A DNA stretch of 32,899 nt, taken from positions 1-32,899 of the forward strand of contig JAIBCZ010000004.1 in the NCBI GenBank assembly GCA_024679645.1, given 5' to 3'. Shown in pieces: positions 19,790 through 28,950 of the stretch (positions are counted from its first letter, which is position 1; each line of letters starts with the position of its first letter). The notes below the pieces were generated by a model. It ran no database searches. It was not told the DNA's origin and worked only from the letters and a program-made list of their open reading frames with translations. This DNA comes from Amphritea sp. Lineage in GTDB: Bacteria; Pseudomonadota; Gammaproteobacteria; Pseudomonadales; Balneatricaceae. Position numbers and translations under genes: made by a program.

Positions 19790-20199
19790 AAACGATCAAA
19801 GAGAAAATTTTCAGTGTTTAAAGAATATATGATGGCTGGTAGCTTCATTTGAGTTGATATTTAATTATCGGTGCGTATTTAAATTTTTGATTATCAGTAA
19901 CACTGTATTTCGCTCTCTCTTTTTGGCGAAATATTTTGGGTAGCTGTGCCTCTTTTTTAGGTTCTTCGCAGGTTATGGATATATATTTCCATTAGCCATG
20001 GCAGCTTCTGGCACATAGTTACCCACTACTGAAGGTTGAAGTGTATGTCTGCTTTCGGGGATTTTAGTGGATGCGCCCTTGTGACTCAAACGCGATTGTA
20101 TGTACTCCCTGTGTAGTGGCAAAACAAATAAGCTGCTGATGTGTACGCGCATGTCTTTATCTCATTGCATATAGTTGCAAGTTTCATCTACAGAACTAA

Positions 20200-20253
20200 A
20201 AAAACACCTCGCTCCCCCCTGATAGTTTGTCAGGTGAAAGTCCGGGTGTTTTA
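20200..20253. terminator. Long hairpin downstream of integrase 1
   Basis: AAAACACC...GGTGTTTT arms (AAAACACCTCGCTCCCCCCTGATAGTTTGTCAGGTGAAAGTCCGGGTGTTTT). Confidence 0.5.
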
Positions 20254-20313
20254 AAGCAGCCTACTAACTTGGCTTCTATCTAATGGGTACATAGATATCT
20301 TCCGAAGTTATTG

Positions 20314-21537
20314 TTATCCCTGATATGGCGAGTAAGACAGCGCTTGCTCAACAAAATCAGAAATTTGATTACCCGTATGTGCGATACGACTCGGGCTTAA
20401 ATGGCTGTAACGAGCACTCATAGCTGGAGACGAATGATTCAGCGCGAGCATAATATCCGTAATACTTCCCCCATTATTGATTATTATAGAGGCGTGCTGG
20501 TGACGTAATTGATGGATGCAATATTCGCCTGTAATACCCGCTCTACGCAAAATTCGTTTAAAGGCTTTAGAAGGTGACGTTATCGGGCCGCCATAGTCTT
20601 TGTAGTTTGGATATCCTCCTGGAAACAGAAAAGGGTTGCCTTGTATGCGCCGTAAATTCCTGAGTAATTCAACAGTTAATCTGTTGAGATACACGGTATA
20701 CCCCCCAGCCTTGGATGTAGGCACCACCCAGGTTGGGTGGGCAAGCCCTATGCTGATGTGTTCCCACTTAGCCTGAGCTGCTTCAGAGCGCCTGGCTCCT
20801 GTTAGCAAAAGGTACTTAAAGTACTGACCTGCAAAGTAGTTACAGTCTTCGTCGCAGGATTTAAACAGCGCACGAAGCTGATTATCCGTTAGTAGTCGGG
20901 TACGTTGATTATCCTCTCTGAGTAACCGAACTGATCTAGATTTAGCAGGACTACAATCGATTAATCCCCATTGTTCCGCTGTATTAAAGATGTGTCGACA
21001 GAGCGCTAATACTCGATTGTTGCTTGCAGGGGCTAATTTGGCGGTTAGACTGCTCTGCAACGCCAGCAGGTTCTGTGTGGTGACCTCATCGAGTAGCTGC
21101 CCGCCTAATGCTTTATGAACATGGTGTTTGTAGCGACCTAAATCACTGCGTTCGCTTCGCTTCTTTGCGGCAACAAGCGGTGCATACTGTTGGTAAAAGA
21201 ACTCATCCAAAGTCAGTGCCCGCTGGCTCTTAAGCTTCTCTTGCTTTGGATCGATACCCTTAGCCACCATTCCTTTGTACTGGTTAGCTATTTCACGTGC
21301 CTCAGCAACGGACAATGGCCCGAAAGGACCAATGGCGATAGAGCGCTTTCTTTTTCTGAAGGAAAATCGCAGCAAGAATTTTTTCGAGCCTTTGTTCTTA
21401 CCAACTAACAGCTTTAATCCTACAACGTCAGTATCGCTGATTTCTCTTTCCGTAGATCGGGAATCTGCATCATGAGGAGGTAATTTTTCAATTAGCCTGT
21501 TGGTCAAACGCATTTTATTCGAAGAAGGCTTAGCCAT
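20314..21537 (-). CDS. int: Tyrosine recombinase/integrase (DUF4102-type N-terminus, P4-like)
   Basis: LTNRLIEKLPP...LLTGARRSEA...IHQLRHQHASIIINNGGSITDIMLALNHSSPAMSARYSHLS carries R, HxxR and Y residues. Start 21537 has AAGGAG upstream; track start is 21588. Confidence 0.93.
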   Translation of the reverse strand: MAKPSSNKMRLTNRLIEKLPPHDADSRSTEREISDTDVVGLKLLVGKNKGSKKFLLRFSFRKRKRSIAIGPFGPLSVAEAREIANQYKGMVAKGIDPKQEKLKSQRALTLDEFFYQQYAPLVAAKKRSERSDLGRYKHHVHKALGGQLLDEVTTQNLLALQSSLTAKLAPASNNRVLALCRHIFNTAEQWGLIDCSPAKSRSVRLLREDNQRTRLLTDNQLRALFKSCDEDCNYFAGQYFKYLLLTGARRSEAAQAKWEHISIGLAHPTWVVPTSKAGGYTVYLNRLTVELLRNLRRIQGNPFLFPGGYPNYKDYGGPITSPSKAFKRILRRAGITGEYCIHQLRHQHASIIINNGGSITDIMLALNHSSPAMSARYSHLSPSRIAHTGNQISDFVEQALSYSPYQG

Positions 21538-21767
21538 AGGTTTCTCCTTAGTGTTCCTGGGAGTTGTAATCCTCGGTCCAACACACACTTTCCCCCGCAG
21601 CAGACACAGCGAAGCCTTGGCAATGCTGCCAATAGGATTCTAGGCGCTGAAAGCAAAAGAGGAATTACCTGCCGCCCGGTCTATTACCGGTCATTCAGGT
21701 TGGAATTACAGAGGGTTTAGCCTCTTGAGTGTGTATTGGGCGAGAAAATGGAATTGAGATTGATGGG

Positions 21768-22199
21768 TTAATCGTCGACAGTCACAGTGACATCGAAAAC
21801 GCCCATTCGGTTGTAGGTCAGAAAGTTGTCTTGCCACAAAGCATAGAATTCAGCGCAGTTAGCTAAGTCCTGACGAGGTAGATCAAGCGCATAGAAATCA
21901 CCGGATTCAAAATCGAAATCCAGCTCTTTCGCAAGCTCACTGCACCAACCCTGACCGACATAACAAAAGTCCGTAATGTAACTTAGAACACCCTTATCCT
22001 CTGAAATTTCAATACGGATCTCTACAGGGTGATAGCCTCCTGCCTCAGCGGAGTAATCAGGGTCACGGAAGTTAATCGTAACGGCGTTAATGCCCCGGTC
22101 TTTTCCCCGGGCCCGTAGGTGTGTTTCTGTAGCATCAACAAGCAGTTGGGTAAGTTCCGGAGATACCGGTACTGAGTAGTTCCTTGGTAACTGGAACAT
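21768..22199 (-). CDS. DUF2787-like protein of mobile elements
   Basis: 143 aa with FRDPDYSAEAGGYHPVEIRIEISEDKGVLSYITDFCYVG, recognised from memory as DUF2787-like. Confidence 0.65.
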   Translation of the reverse strand: MFQLPRNYSVPVSPELTQLLVDATETHLRARGKDRGINAVTINFRDPDYSAEAGGYHPVEIRIEISEDKGVLSYITDFCYVGQGWCSELAKELDFDFESGDFYALDLPRQDLANCAEFYALWQDNFLTYNRMGVFDVTVTVDD

Positions 22200-22211
22200 A
22201 GTCTTTCCTCC

Positions 22212-22790
22212 TTATATATCGTTTTCAGGTTTGGTATCGGCAGATATTGGTGAGTCAGAATCAGTAAAGAGGCTTTCAGTTTTAGCCTGTGCAGACTTAG
22301 CTTTGGTTGAAGCATTAGGCTTTGGCTTGCTGGATTTGGGCGGAGTCTTCATTGGTTTGAGTTTGCCAACTTCAGCTATCCAATCATCGACCGGATGCCC
22401 CTTTAAATGTAGGAATGCTTTGTCAGGCACAGCAGCAAGAACTCCTTCGGCCCTGAATACCGCAGCACAAAATCCTGCATTGTTACTTGAGCCTCCACTG
22501 AAGAGGTTACGCAGTGCTGACGACTTAAAGGGCTTATCAGCTTCTAAGGTATCGAGCAGTGACTTGATAGATTCCAGCTCAACCCACTCTTTACTGAAGT
22601 AGCCCCCAGAGTCACTTTCGAGCATCCGTAATGCCAAAGCATTTGATTCAGGATGCTTACCGATCTGATAGGTCAGAGAACCTGGGGTTTTAGGTGAGAG
22701 TTTGGGAGCGGTAGCTTGCTTCAGAAGTATGAATTCAATAGCTGTAACCTCCTGAGTGGAGGTTACAGCGTCAGTTTTGTTAGTGATCAT
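22212..22790 (-). CDS. Hypothetical protein with basic/low-complexity C-terminus
   Basis: 192 aa ORF in a tight minus-strand array; lysine/proline/serine-rich tail. Start uncertain because of a strong hairpin in the 5' coding region. Confidence 0.6.
   Translation of the reverse strand: MITNKTDAVTSTQEVTAIEFILLKQATAPKLSPKTPGSLTYQIGKHPESNALALRMLESDSGGYFSKEWVELESIKSLLDTLEADKPFKSSALRNLFSGGSSNNAGFCAAVFRAEGVLAAVPDKAFLHLKGHPVDDWIAEVGKLKPMKTPPKSSKPKPNASTKAKSAQAKTESLFTDSDSPISADTKPENDI
22741..22769. repeat. Perfect 12-bp inverted repeat inside a 5' coding region
   Basis: GCTGTAACCTCC-TGAGT-GGAGGTTACAGC. Confidence 0.95.
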
Positions 22791-22795
22791 GTTGT

Positions 22796-23143
22796 TTAAT
22801 CCTTCGATGATTTAATCAATTGAGTAGGACAGAGGAGATAGCAACCACCACCGTCATCAGTTGTAACGGCTAGGCTGAGTTGGTGGTCCTGCGGAAGGTT
22901 AATAATCCACTCGGGGTATTCAAGCGCAAAGGCCAATACAGGATCGGACTTAGATAAGTTATCTAGGTCATCATCTGGCTCGATTAGTAGTAATCGTGTA
23001 TTGGTCTGTTGCCAAAATACGGTAACCGCTACGGCTGATTCGAATGGTTGTTCAATCTCTAGGATCAGGGCGTTAATGAGATCATCATCCAGTGGTAGCT
23101 GAATGACCTGAGAAGGGCTGTTTATAGTAATCACAGTCATCAC
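22796..23143 (-). CDS. Hypothetical acidic protein
   Basis: 115 aa ORF, gene-tight with neighbours; no recognised domain. Confidence 0.55.
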   Translation of the reverse strand: MMTVITINSPSQVIQLPLDDDLINALILEIEQPFESAVAVTVFWQQTNTRLLLIEPDDDLDNLSKSDPVLAFALEYPEWIINLPQDHQLSLAVTTDDGGGCYLLCPTQLIKSSKD

Positions 23144-23150
23144 CCCCTCA

Positions 23151-23336
23151 TTAGTTATCAGAAGGACCGAAAATTAGACCTATAGCACCCCCGACCACAC
23201 CTCCGACGGCAGGGCCAACGACAGGAATAATGACACCGACGCGGGCTCCGGCGATTGCTCCGGCTACCGCCCCCGAGATACTAGGTTCTACCGTGATGGA
23301 ATTATCGATCATTGAGCATTTAGCTGAGGAAAACAT
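23151..23336 (-). CDS. Small glycine-zipper membrane-active-like peptide
   Basis: 61 aa MFSSAKCSMIDNSITVEPSISGAVAGAIAGARVGVIIPVVGPAVGGVVGGAIGLIFGPSDN; strong SD (AAGGAG, 5 nt before ATG) supports start at 23336. Confidence 0.65.
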   Translation of the reverse strand: MFSSAKCSMIDNSITVEPSISGAVAGAIAGARVGVIIPVVGPAVGGVVGGAIGLIFGPSDN

Positions 23337-23498
23337 GTGAACTCCTTGCAATGGATATCAAACAGAATGCAGCGAGCGCTGCTATGCAAGGTTGTTATAT
23401 ATAGATGTAAGAGAATTTATTGCGGAAAAGTCGTTGCCCCTAGCGGGCTCTCATCCCGTTTTTAAGGTGTGGGAAAATTTCAATGTCGTAGCACCCTA

Positions 23499-24038
23499 CT
23501 AACAGCTCTTATACAGGTTTCTTCTTCTCGCTCTCAGAAAGCTTACGGGCCAGAGTTTATGCTTTAGCGACCTCCGCTTAGTCACTTCTACAAACCTCTC
23601 TGCAAGCAAATCTATTCGACTCCTCTTAAAAGCGGAGATGGAAACTTCGGCGGGTACTCGCAAACCTTCGCCGTTGCTAGCCATGCCCCACAACACCACA
23701 AACACCACTTTATTTCTGTAAATGAGCATACAAAAAATAATATCCAGCAAGATGAAAAAAAGGAAAAACCTCCAATAATTTTGAATTCCATAGGTTCCCT
23801 TCTCTTTTTTAATAGGTATTTGCCAAATTTCTAGATCGGGGAGTAGGCCTACTTGCCTGCCGAACATTCTTACAATAATACGAGGGCCTCTTCCTTTCTG
23901 GATCTTATCACTACCAGCTATAAATTTATAAGGACTTTTAGCTGCATTATCGGTTTTACACGACCAATAACAACTAATAACATCTCGTCCTGTAAATAGC
24001 TGAAGCGACATTTCGCATCGGCAATCGCTCTTTAACAA
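23499..24038 (-). CDS. Hypothetical protein with one predicted hydrophobic segment
   Basis: FFLFFILLDIIFCMLIY hydrophobic stretch; divergent from integrase 2. Internal Met (MSLQLFTG) is a possible start. Confidence 0.4.
   Translation of the reverse strand: MLKSDCRCEMSLQLFTGRDVISCYWSCKTDNAAKSPYKFIAGSDKIQKGRGPRIIVRMFGRQVGLLPDLEIWQIPIKKEKGTYGIQNYWRFFLFFILLDIIFCMLIYRNKVVFVVLWGMASNGEGLRVPAEVSISAFKRSRIDLLAERFVEVTKRRSLKHKLWPVSFLRARRRNLYKSC
24026..24038 (+). promoter_or_regulatory. boxA-like antitermination motif
   Basis: CGCTCTTTAACAA, close to the rrn boxA TGCTCTTTAACAA, about 40 nt upstream of the integrase 2 start. Confidence 0.55.
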
Positions 24039-24064
24039 TTTGGGAAATAGGGTCAGCGGGATTC

Positions 24065-25312
24065 ATGAGGTATTTCATGGAAACTGCTAACAGCAATATC
24101 TGTTCACCCTCTCAACCGCTGCTTAAAGGTCAAACCATACGGTTAACCAAGCGTGCGATACAGTTGATGCTTCAATCACCTTATCCGTCAGGAAAGGTTC
24201 AAATTGAAATATCTGACTCTGATTGTAGAGGTTTAAAAGTACTGATATCTCGAACCGGAATAGCAACGTATTACTCTCGCTTTCATTTGAAACACAAACG
24301 TTTTTCTAAAAGGCTCGGAGAGTTCCCCGTAATGAATGTTGAAAGCGCCAGAAAAAACGCTTCAGCATATCGATTATCGGTGCAAAAAGGTGAGATTTTT
24401 GTATCAAGTTCTGATGCAAAAATTACTTTTGTAGGCGCTATGAATCGTTATGGCGAACACTCTAAAGCAACAAAAAAAAGCTCAAAAGAGGATCTTAGCA
24501 AAATAAAAAATCATCTGACTCCGTTCTTTAAGAAAATGAGGCTATCAGATGTTACTCCAGCAGATATAAAGAGTTACTTGAACTGGCTTAAAAAGAAGAA
24601 AGTCAAAAATAAGGAGCGCAAAGATTCAACAATAGATAGGCATATTTCATTGCTTATGGCTATGTGCAAGTTCTTCATATCTAAAGGATGGCTCGGTTCA
24701 TCGTTCATGGAATCAATTAAAACGAAGAACCCTGATAACAGCAAAGATCGTTACTTATCAACTCAAGAACTAGGTGGCTTTATGAGAGCTTGCCGTAGTT
24801 TTGAAGGGGATCCTTTTAGAGTTTTTGAGCTACTTGCGGCTACGGGAATGCGGATATCTGAAGGGTTGTCAGCCCGACTGGATAACTGGGACATAGAGCG
24901 TCAGGTGTTAATACTTGATGACTCTAAAACAGGCAAACGTGAGGTAGTGCTAAACCCCACAGCTACCAGAATACTTGAACTTCAATATGAGAAATATGGA
25001 GGTCGAGGTTTAGCATTTCGAGGGAGATTTGATGACCGTCCCATGAGTCGCCCCAATAGCGCTTGGAAAAAGATCATGATTATGGCGAATCTTAATGATG
25101 GAACTGTCACTCCTCATACGCTTAGGCATACATTCTGCTCTCACCTACTTATGGCGGGTGTTGATCAGTTTACTGTCAGTAAGTTAATGGGACTCAAATC
25201 AACATATTGCGTACAACGTCATTACGGCCACTTGAGCCAACAAATGCTCGCAAAAACATGTGCTGTAATCACCGATGTAATAAATAAATCACTTACGATA
25301 TTGGAGGAATAA
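24065..25312 (+). CDS. Tyrosine recombinase/integrase (second)
   Basis: LLAATGMRISEGLSARL...TVTPHTLRHTFCSHLLMAGVDQFTVSKLMGLKSTYCVQRHYGHLS: complete R/HxLR/Y catalytic set; alternative start 24077. Confidence 0.93.
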   Translation: MRYFMETANSNICSPSQPLLKGQTIRLTKRAIQLMLQSPYPSGKVQIEISDSDCRGLKVLISRTGIATYYSRFHLKHKRFSKRLGEFPVMNVESARKNASAYRLSVQKGEIFVSSSDAKITFVGAMNRYGEHSKATKKSSKEDLSKIKNHLTPFFKKMRLSDVTPADIKSYLNWLKKKKVKNKERKDSTIDRHISLLMAMCKFFISKGWLGSSFMESIKTKNPDNSKDRYLSTQELGGFMRACRSFEGDPFRVFELLAATGMRISEGLSARLDNWDIERQVLILDDSKTGKREVVLNPTATRILELQYEKYGGRGLAFRGRFDDRPMSRPNSAWKKIMIMANLNDGTVTPHTLRHTFCSHLLMAGVDQFTVSKLMGLKSTYCVQRHYGHLSQQMLAKTCAVITDVINKSLTILEE

Positions 25313-25317
25313 TGTAA

Positions 25318-25521
25318 ATGGAGAATATCCCCAGTGACTGGGAGCCCTTAGTTAGGAGTGAAGATGCTGCCAAGTATCTTAGTATTTCTAAAAGCGCGCT
25401 AGAGAAAGGGCGCGCAGCAGGAAACGAAGGGCTTCCCCCTTTCTGCAGAATAGGTAAATCAGCAGTTCGCTACCGACGTAGCGACCTAATTTCCTGGGTG
25501 GAAAGTAATCTAGTGAACTAG
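25318..25521 (+). CDS. AlpA/excisionase-like helix-turn-helix protein
   Basis: 67 aa PLVRSEDAAKYLSISKSALEKGRAAGNEGLPPFCRIGKSAVRYRRSDLISWVESN, MerR/AlpA-type HTH. Confidence 0.8.
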   Translation: MENIPSDWEPLVRSEDAAKYLSISKSALEKGRAAGNEGLPPFCRIGKSAVRYRRSDLISWVESNLVN

Positions 25522-25536
25522 AGTGTTTTGCCTTCA

Positions 25537-25735
25537 ACTGCCAAGGCTTCAATTGGCAGTAATAGCGATCCATCTCCGTCAGGTGGAACCAATCGCTCTC
25601 TAAAGGTTACGCGAACCTTACGACGGATAACTTAGCTGGGACGCCAGTTTAATTCTATTCAAAACGGCCCGGCCAGCCGTTTTGATATTTACTGCTCAGA
25701 TGAGCATCAAATCAACTACCTACCCCAAAGTAGGT
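25537..25735. other. Dense cluster of inverted repeats
   Basis: ACTGCCAA/TTGGCAGT (25537-25560), AGCGAT/ATCGCT (25564-25597), AAGGTT/AACCTT (25603-25619), CTGG/CCAG (25636-25647), AAAACGGC/GCCGTTTT (25661-25683), TGCTCA/TGAGCA (25693-25706), ACCTAC/GTAGGT (25718-25735). Confidence 0.85.
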
Positions 25736-25754
25736 CTAAATCAAGGCTACAAGG

Positions 25755-27500
25755 ATGAATAATCCAACCCTAAAAGAGGCCGTTCGCCTGGCATTGAAAG
25801 GCGAAACTATCACCAGCTGCTTAGATGACTTTGAAGACACCATATGGCCTTCAGGATTCTTTCAAGAAGACGGCAAAATCTTCATGACCAAAAAGGATGA
25901 AGACATACTAGTCAGCACATCACCGTTTATGGTGATGGCACGAAGCCGCAGCAAGAAAAGCGGAGAATGGAGTTCTCTCACTACTTGGCTAGATCCCGAT
26001 TCAAAGCGTCACTGCGCCATCATACCCGATAGCGAAGTTCATAAAGAAGTGGTGCACCAATCACTGAAATCCAAAGGGCTCGGCATTATGCCTGGCCACG
26101 GCAAGACCTTTGCCGAACTAATCATGCGATCAAACTCAGATGAACGTCTGAATATCACATCTGACATGGGATGGGATGATGACTCAATGATGTTTGTTGG
26201 GGCTGAGGAGATCATCAGCCCCGATCATGTTACCGAAGAAGAACATACTGCTTATATGCCTAAAAATGGTGGAAAGATCTCAGAAATGAGCTCCTCAGGG
26301 TCACTGGAAGAATGGCAAGAAAATGTTGCCAAGCCGTGTGCTTTGATCCCTTTACAGGTGTTCGCAATCCTTGCTGCATTAGCATCCTGCCTACTACGTT
26401 GGGTAAATCTGGATGTAGGTGGTTTTTCTGTACACTCACTAACCAGTCGAGGAAAAACAACGTTGCTGCAAATCTTTGCGTCAGTCTTTGGTAACGGGAG
26501 CGATCCTAACGCCGGTGGAGACAGCTGCATACGTAGATGGGACAGTACCGCTAACGGATTAGAAGGCATGGCAGCAAAGCACAATGATATCGGTCTCCCC
26601 CTTGATGAGATCGGGGCTAAGGACCCTCGCGATATTAAGTTTGTCTTATACAACTTGATGTCAGGTCGAGGTAAAGAGTCCATGAACAATCTAAGACAGC
26701 TCGTCGCTACCAAGAAATGGCGCACTATTGTGTTTTCATCCGGTGAGAAGTCAATCAGGGAAGTGTTAGAAGGTAATGGTGACGAAATCAAAGGAGGTCA
26801 GCTTGTACGTCTTGCAGATATCCCCATGGATGGGATGGAACTCCCTTCTTCCATAGATCCAGCAAAGCACATGCAGGCGCTGAAAGCGGCTACTTCAAAG
26901 TACTACGGTACAGCTTTACCCGCTCTGGTTAAGCAGCTAGTGAACCTGAGGGATGAAGATGAGCGTCCAATGGGTATGTCGGGGCTATCTGAGTACCTGA
27001 CAGGTGAGTTGGAATACTGGGAAGAGCAACTGCAGATTGATGGGCTTACGCCTGAACAGGCGCGAGTTAATCGTCGGTTTGCATTAACTGCCGTAGCAGG
27101 GGCTCTTGCCGTTGATTTCAAGATAGTCCCGTATACCGAAGAGCAGGTCCTGCATTCAGTCACATTTGCACGAGATCAGTGGCTGCAAGGAATGCGTGAA
27201 AGTGATCCCGCATTGACAGGCATTATCAACGTGGCTCAGTTCATTGTTGATCAAAGTGATCAATGTGTTGACTACACGGATGCACGTTCAGGTAAATCAC
27301 TGATATTGATACCAGGTGATCGCTTTAACGCCGCATGTTCAGGCGTGGATCAGAAGACAGTCATCAGTAAGTTATCTGAACTCAGCCTTCTTCACCGCCA
27401 AGAATCAAAGCGAGCAAAGTCTACATTCACTATTGATGGAAAACGAGCTCGATACTACGCCGTTAAGCCTGCAATTCGCGACCACTACATCAACAGCTAA
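25755..27500 (+). CDS. DUF927-domain protein (helicase/primase-associated mobile-element protein)
   Basis: 581 aa; GGFSVHSLTSRGKTTLLQIFASVFG (P-loop-like), LPLDEIGAKDPRDI, WRTIVFSSGEKSI: DUF927 pattern. Confidence 0.8.
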   Translation: MNNPTLKEAVRLALKGETITSCLDDFEDTIWPSGFFQEDGKIFMTKKDEDILVSTSPFMVMARSRSKKSGEWSSLTTWLDPDSKRHCAIIPDSEVHKEVVHQSLKSKGLGIMPGHGKTFAELIMRSNSDERLNITSDMGWDDDSMMFVGAEEIISPDHVTEEEHTAYMPKNGGKISEMSSSGSLEEWQENVAKPCALIPLQVFAILAALASCLLRWVNLDVGGFSVHSLTSRGKTTLLQIFASVFGNGSDPNAGGDSCIRRWDSTANGLEGMAAKHNDIGLPLDEIGAKDPRDIKFVLYNLMSGRGKESMNNLRQLVATKKWRTIVFSSGEKSIREVLEGNGDEIKGGQLVRLADIPMDGMELPSSIDPAKHMQALKAATSKYYGTALPALVKQLVNLRDEDERPMGMSGLSEYLTGELEYWEEQLQIDGLTPEQARVNRRFALTAVAGALAVDFKIVPYTEEQVLHSVTFARDQWLQGMRESDPALTGIINVAQFIVDQSDQCVDYTDARSGKSLILIPGDRFNAACSGVDQKTVISKLSELSLLHRQESKRAKSTFTIDGKRARYYAVKPAIRDHYINS

Positions 27501-27593
27501 TAACACCACCTGCTGACCCTATCTCTTTCTTCAAATTCACGAGCCCGCATCAGGGCTCTTTCTTTTACACTTTTTCCTTATTGGAGATTCACT

Positions 27594-28130
27594 ATGAATA
27601 CTAATGGAACACCACACGCAGAAGACCTTACTGCTTACCCAATCAGCCGATATGAATGTTTTTGGAATGGAATCTACAATCCCTTTATGGAACAGGACCT
27701 ACATGGATTGATATATCAGGATGAAAATACACTTTTATATCATCGCCTACCATTTAACGTCATTTTAGGATTACACGATGGCTTTTATTTCTATGAACTT
27801 ACCGAACACTTACAAGACTCGGAATTAAAAAGTTCTATTCGCTTTGGTTCAAAAATTGAGTTGAATCGAAACGGCCACCCCAAAGCTCTTCCAGATAGCT
27901 TCTATCGAGTACGAGCCTACATGAACTCCCACTTTCCAGGTCATGGACCTGTTATTCAAGAATTTCTTGAGGGGCTCACTATGAATGGATTACTGGTTAA
28001 CGAAGATACTGATGATTTAGGGGAATTAGATGATGTTATAAGTAGTCTGAATAGACAAACCAATCGTGCAAGACTTGAAAGCGCTGCTATACCAGCCACT
28101 CATACTAAGGATCCGCTAAAAGCTATTTAA
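27594..28130 (+). CDS. Hypothetical protein
   Basis: 178 aa ORF with TTGGAG SD-like sequence before the ATG; no recognised domain. Confidence 0.6.
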   Translation: MNTNGTPHAEDLTAYPISRYECFWNGIYNPFMEQDLHGLIYQDENTLLYHRLPFNVILGLHDGFYFYELTEHLQDSELKSSIRFGSKIELNRNGHPKALPDSFYRVRAYMNSHFPGHGPVIQEFLEGLTMNGLLVNEDTDDLGELDDVISSLNRQTNRARLESAAIPATHTKDPLKAI

Positions 28131-28157
28131 CCGCCTTATTTAGCGAAAGATGCTTGC

Positions 28158-28580
28158 TTGCAGTCGACGGATCATGGAACAGTCCTATTAGATCAAGATG
28201 ATAACGAGGTTGGTATTTTATCAGATATTAGTATTAGAGCTTATATCGATAAGAATATCCCAATGCACAAAGACCAGGAATTCTGTGTTATCCATGCGAG
28301 TGTTCCTCAGCACGATGGAAGCGTAACCGAAATCGAGTTTAGGTCTCTGAACTGCCTACCTGAATATCTACCAAGTGCTCCGCTTATGGCCATAGAGTAT
28401 TTACAACAAATAGTGTCTGAACGGGCAGAGATCATTCCAAATCTTGTAATTGGTAGTATCGGTACTGTCCTTAACGGGCTTAAAAAAACTACGTATTTGG
28501 ATGAAGGTTTTTCGGCAGCCGAAGAATGTTACCTTAGAAGAACAGCGCGAAAGCTACGAAGCCTTAAAGCGTACTATTAA
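28158..28580 (+). CDS. Hypothetical protein (TTG start)
   Basis: 140 aa ORF followed by a strong terminator. Confidence 0.5.
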   Translation: MQSTDHGTVLLDQDDNEVGILSDISIRAYIDKNIPMHKDQEFCVIHASVPQHDGSVTEIEFRSLNCLPEYLPSAPLMAIEYLQQIVSERAEIIPNLVIGSIGTVLNGLKKTTYLDEGFSAAEECYLRRTARKLRSLKAYY

Positions 28581-28621
28581 CCTATAACGAATAGTTAATT
28601 TAGCTAGCTCAATCAAAAACA

Positions 28622-28652
28622 GGGTAGTCTTCTAAGGCTACCCTTTTTTTTA
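28622..28652 (+). terminator. Intrinsic terminator
   Basis: GGGTAGTCTTCTAAGGCTACCCTTTTTTTT. Confidence 0.9.
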
Positions 28653-28802
28653 TTTCTGGACTAAGCAATCGAATATGCTACCCCCTAGCGTTCGCTCATA
28701 TCGGTCTGAACCGGAATTAACTACTTATGTGATTTACCTGTACTCAGTTTCTACCAACATAGCCTTCTCGCAGATCTCAGAGGCCTCTTGGCTATTTGTT
28801 CA

Positions 28803-28904
28803 TAAAACAACCAAACCCAGCTCTTACCGGGGCTGACAATTCTACAGGGTAGTTTCAAACCCTTATTACAGCTGGCTCTAACCCACTACTCCACCAACAC
28901 CACT
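28803..28904 (+). repeat. Imperfect ~100-bp direct repeat, left copy
   Basis: ACAACCAAACCCAGCTCTTACCGGGG...CAAACCCTTATTACAGCTGGCTCTAACCCACTACTCCACCAACACCACT; matches 32083-32184. Confidence 0.75.
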
Positions 28905-28950
28905 CCCTTCATATGAGTCGTTATGTTCAATTAATCTTGATTTCTTTACT

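Noticed and set aside
26252-27163. ORFs antisense to the DUF927 gene
   Set aside because: Shadow frames of a clearly coding gene; cysteine/proline-rich translations typical of antisense frames.
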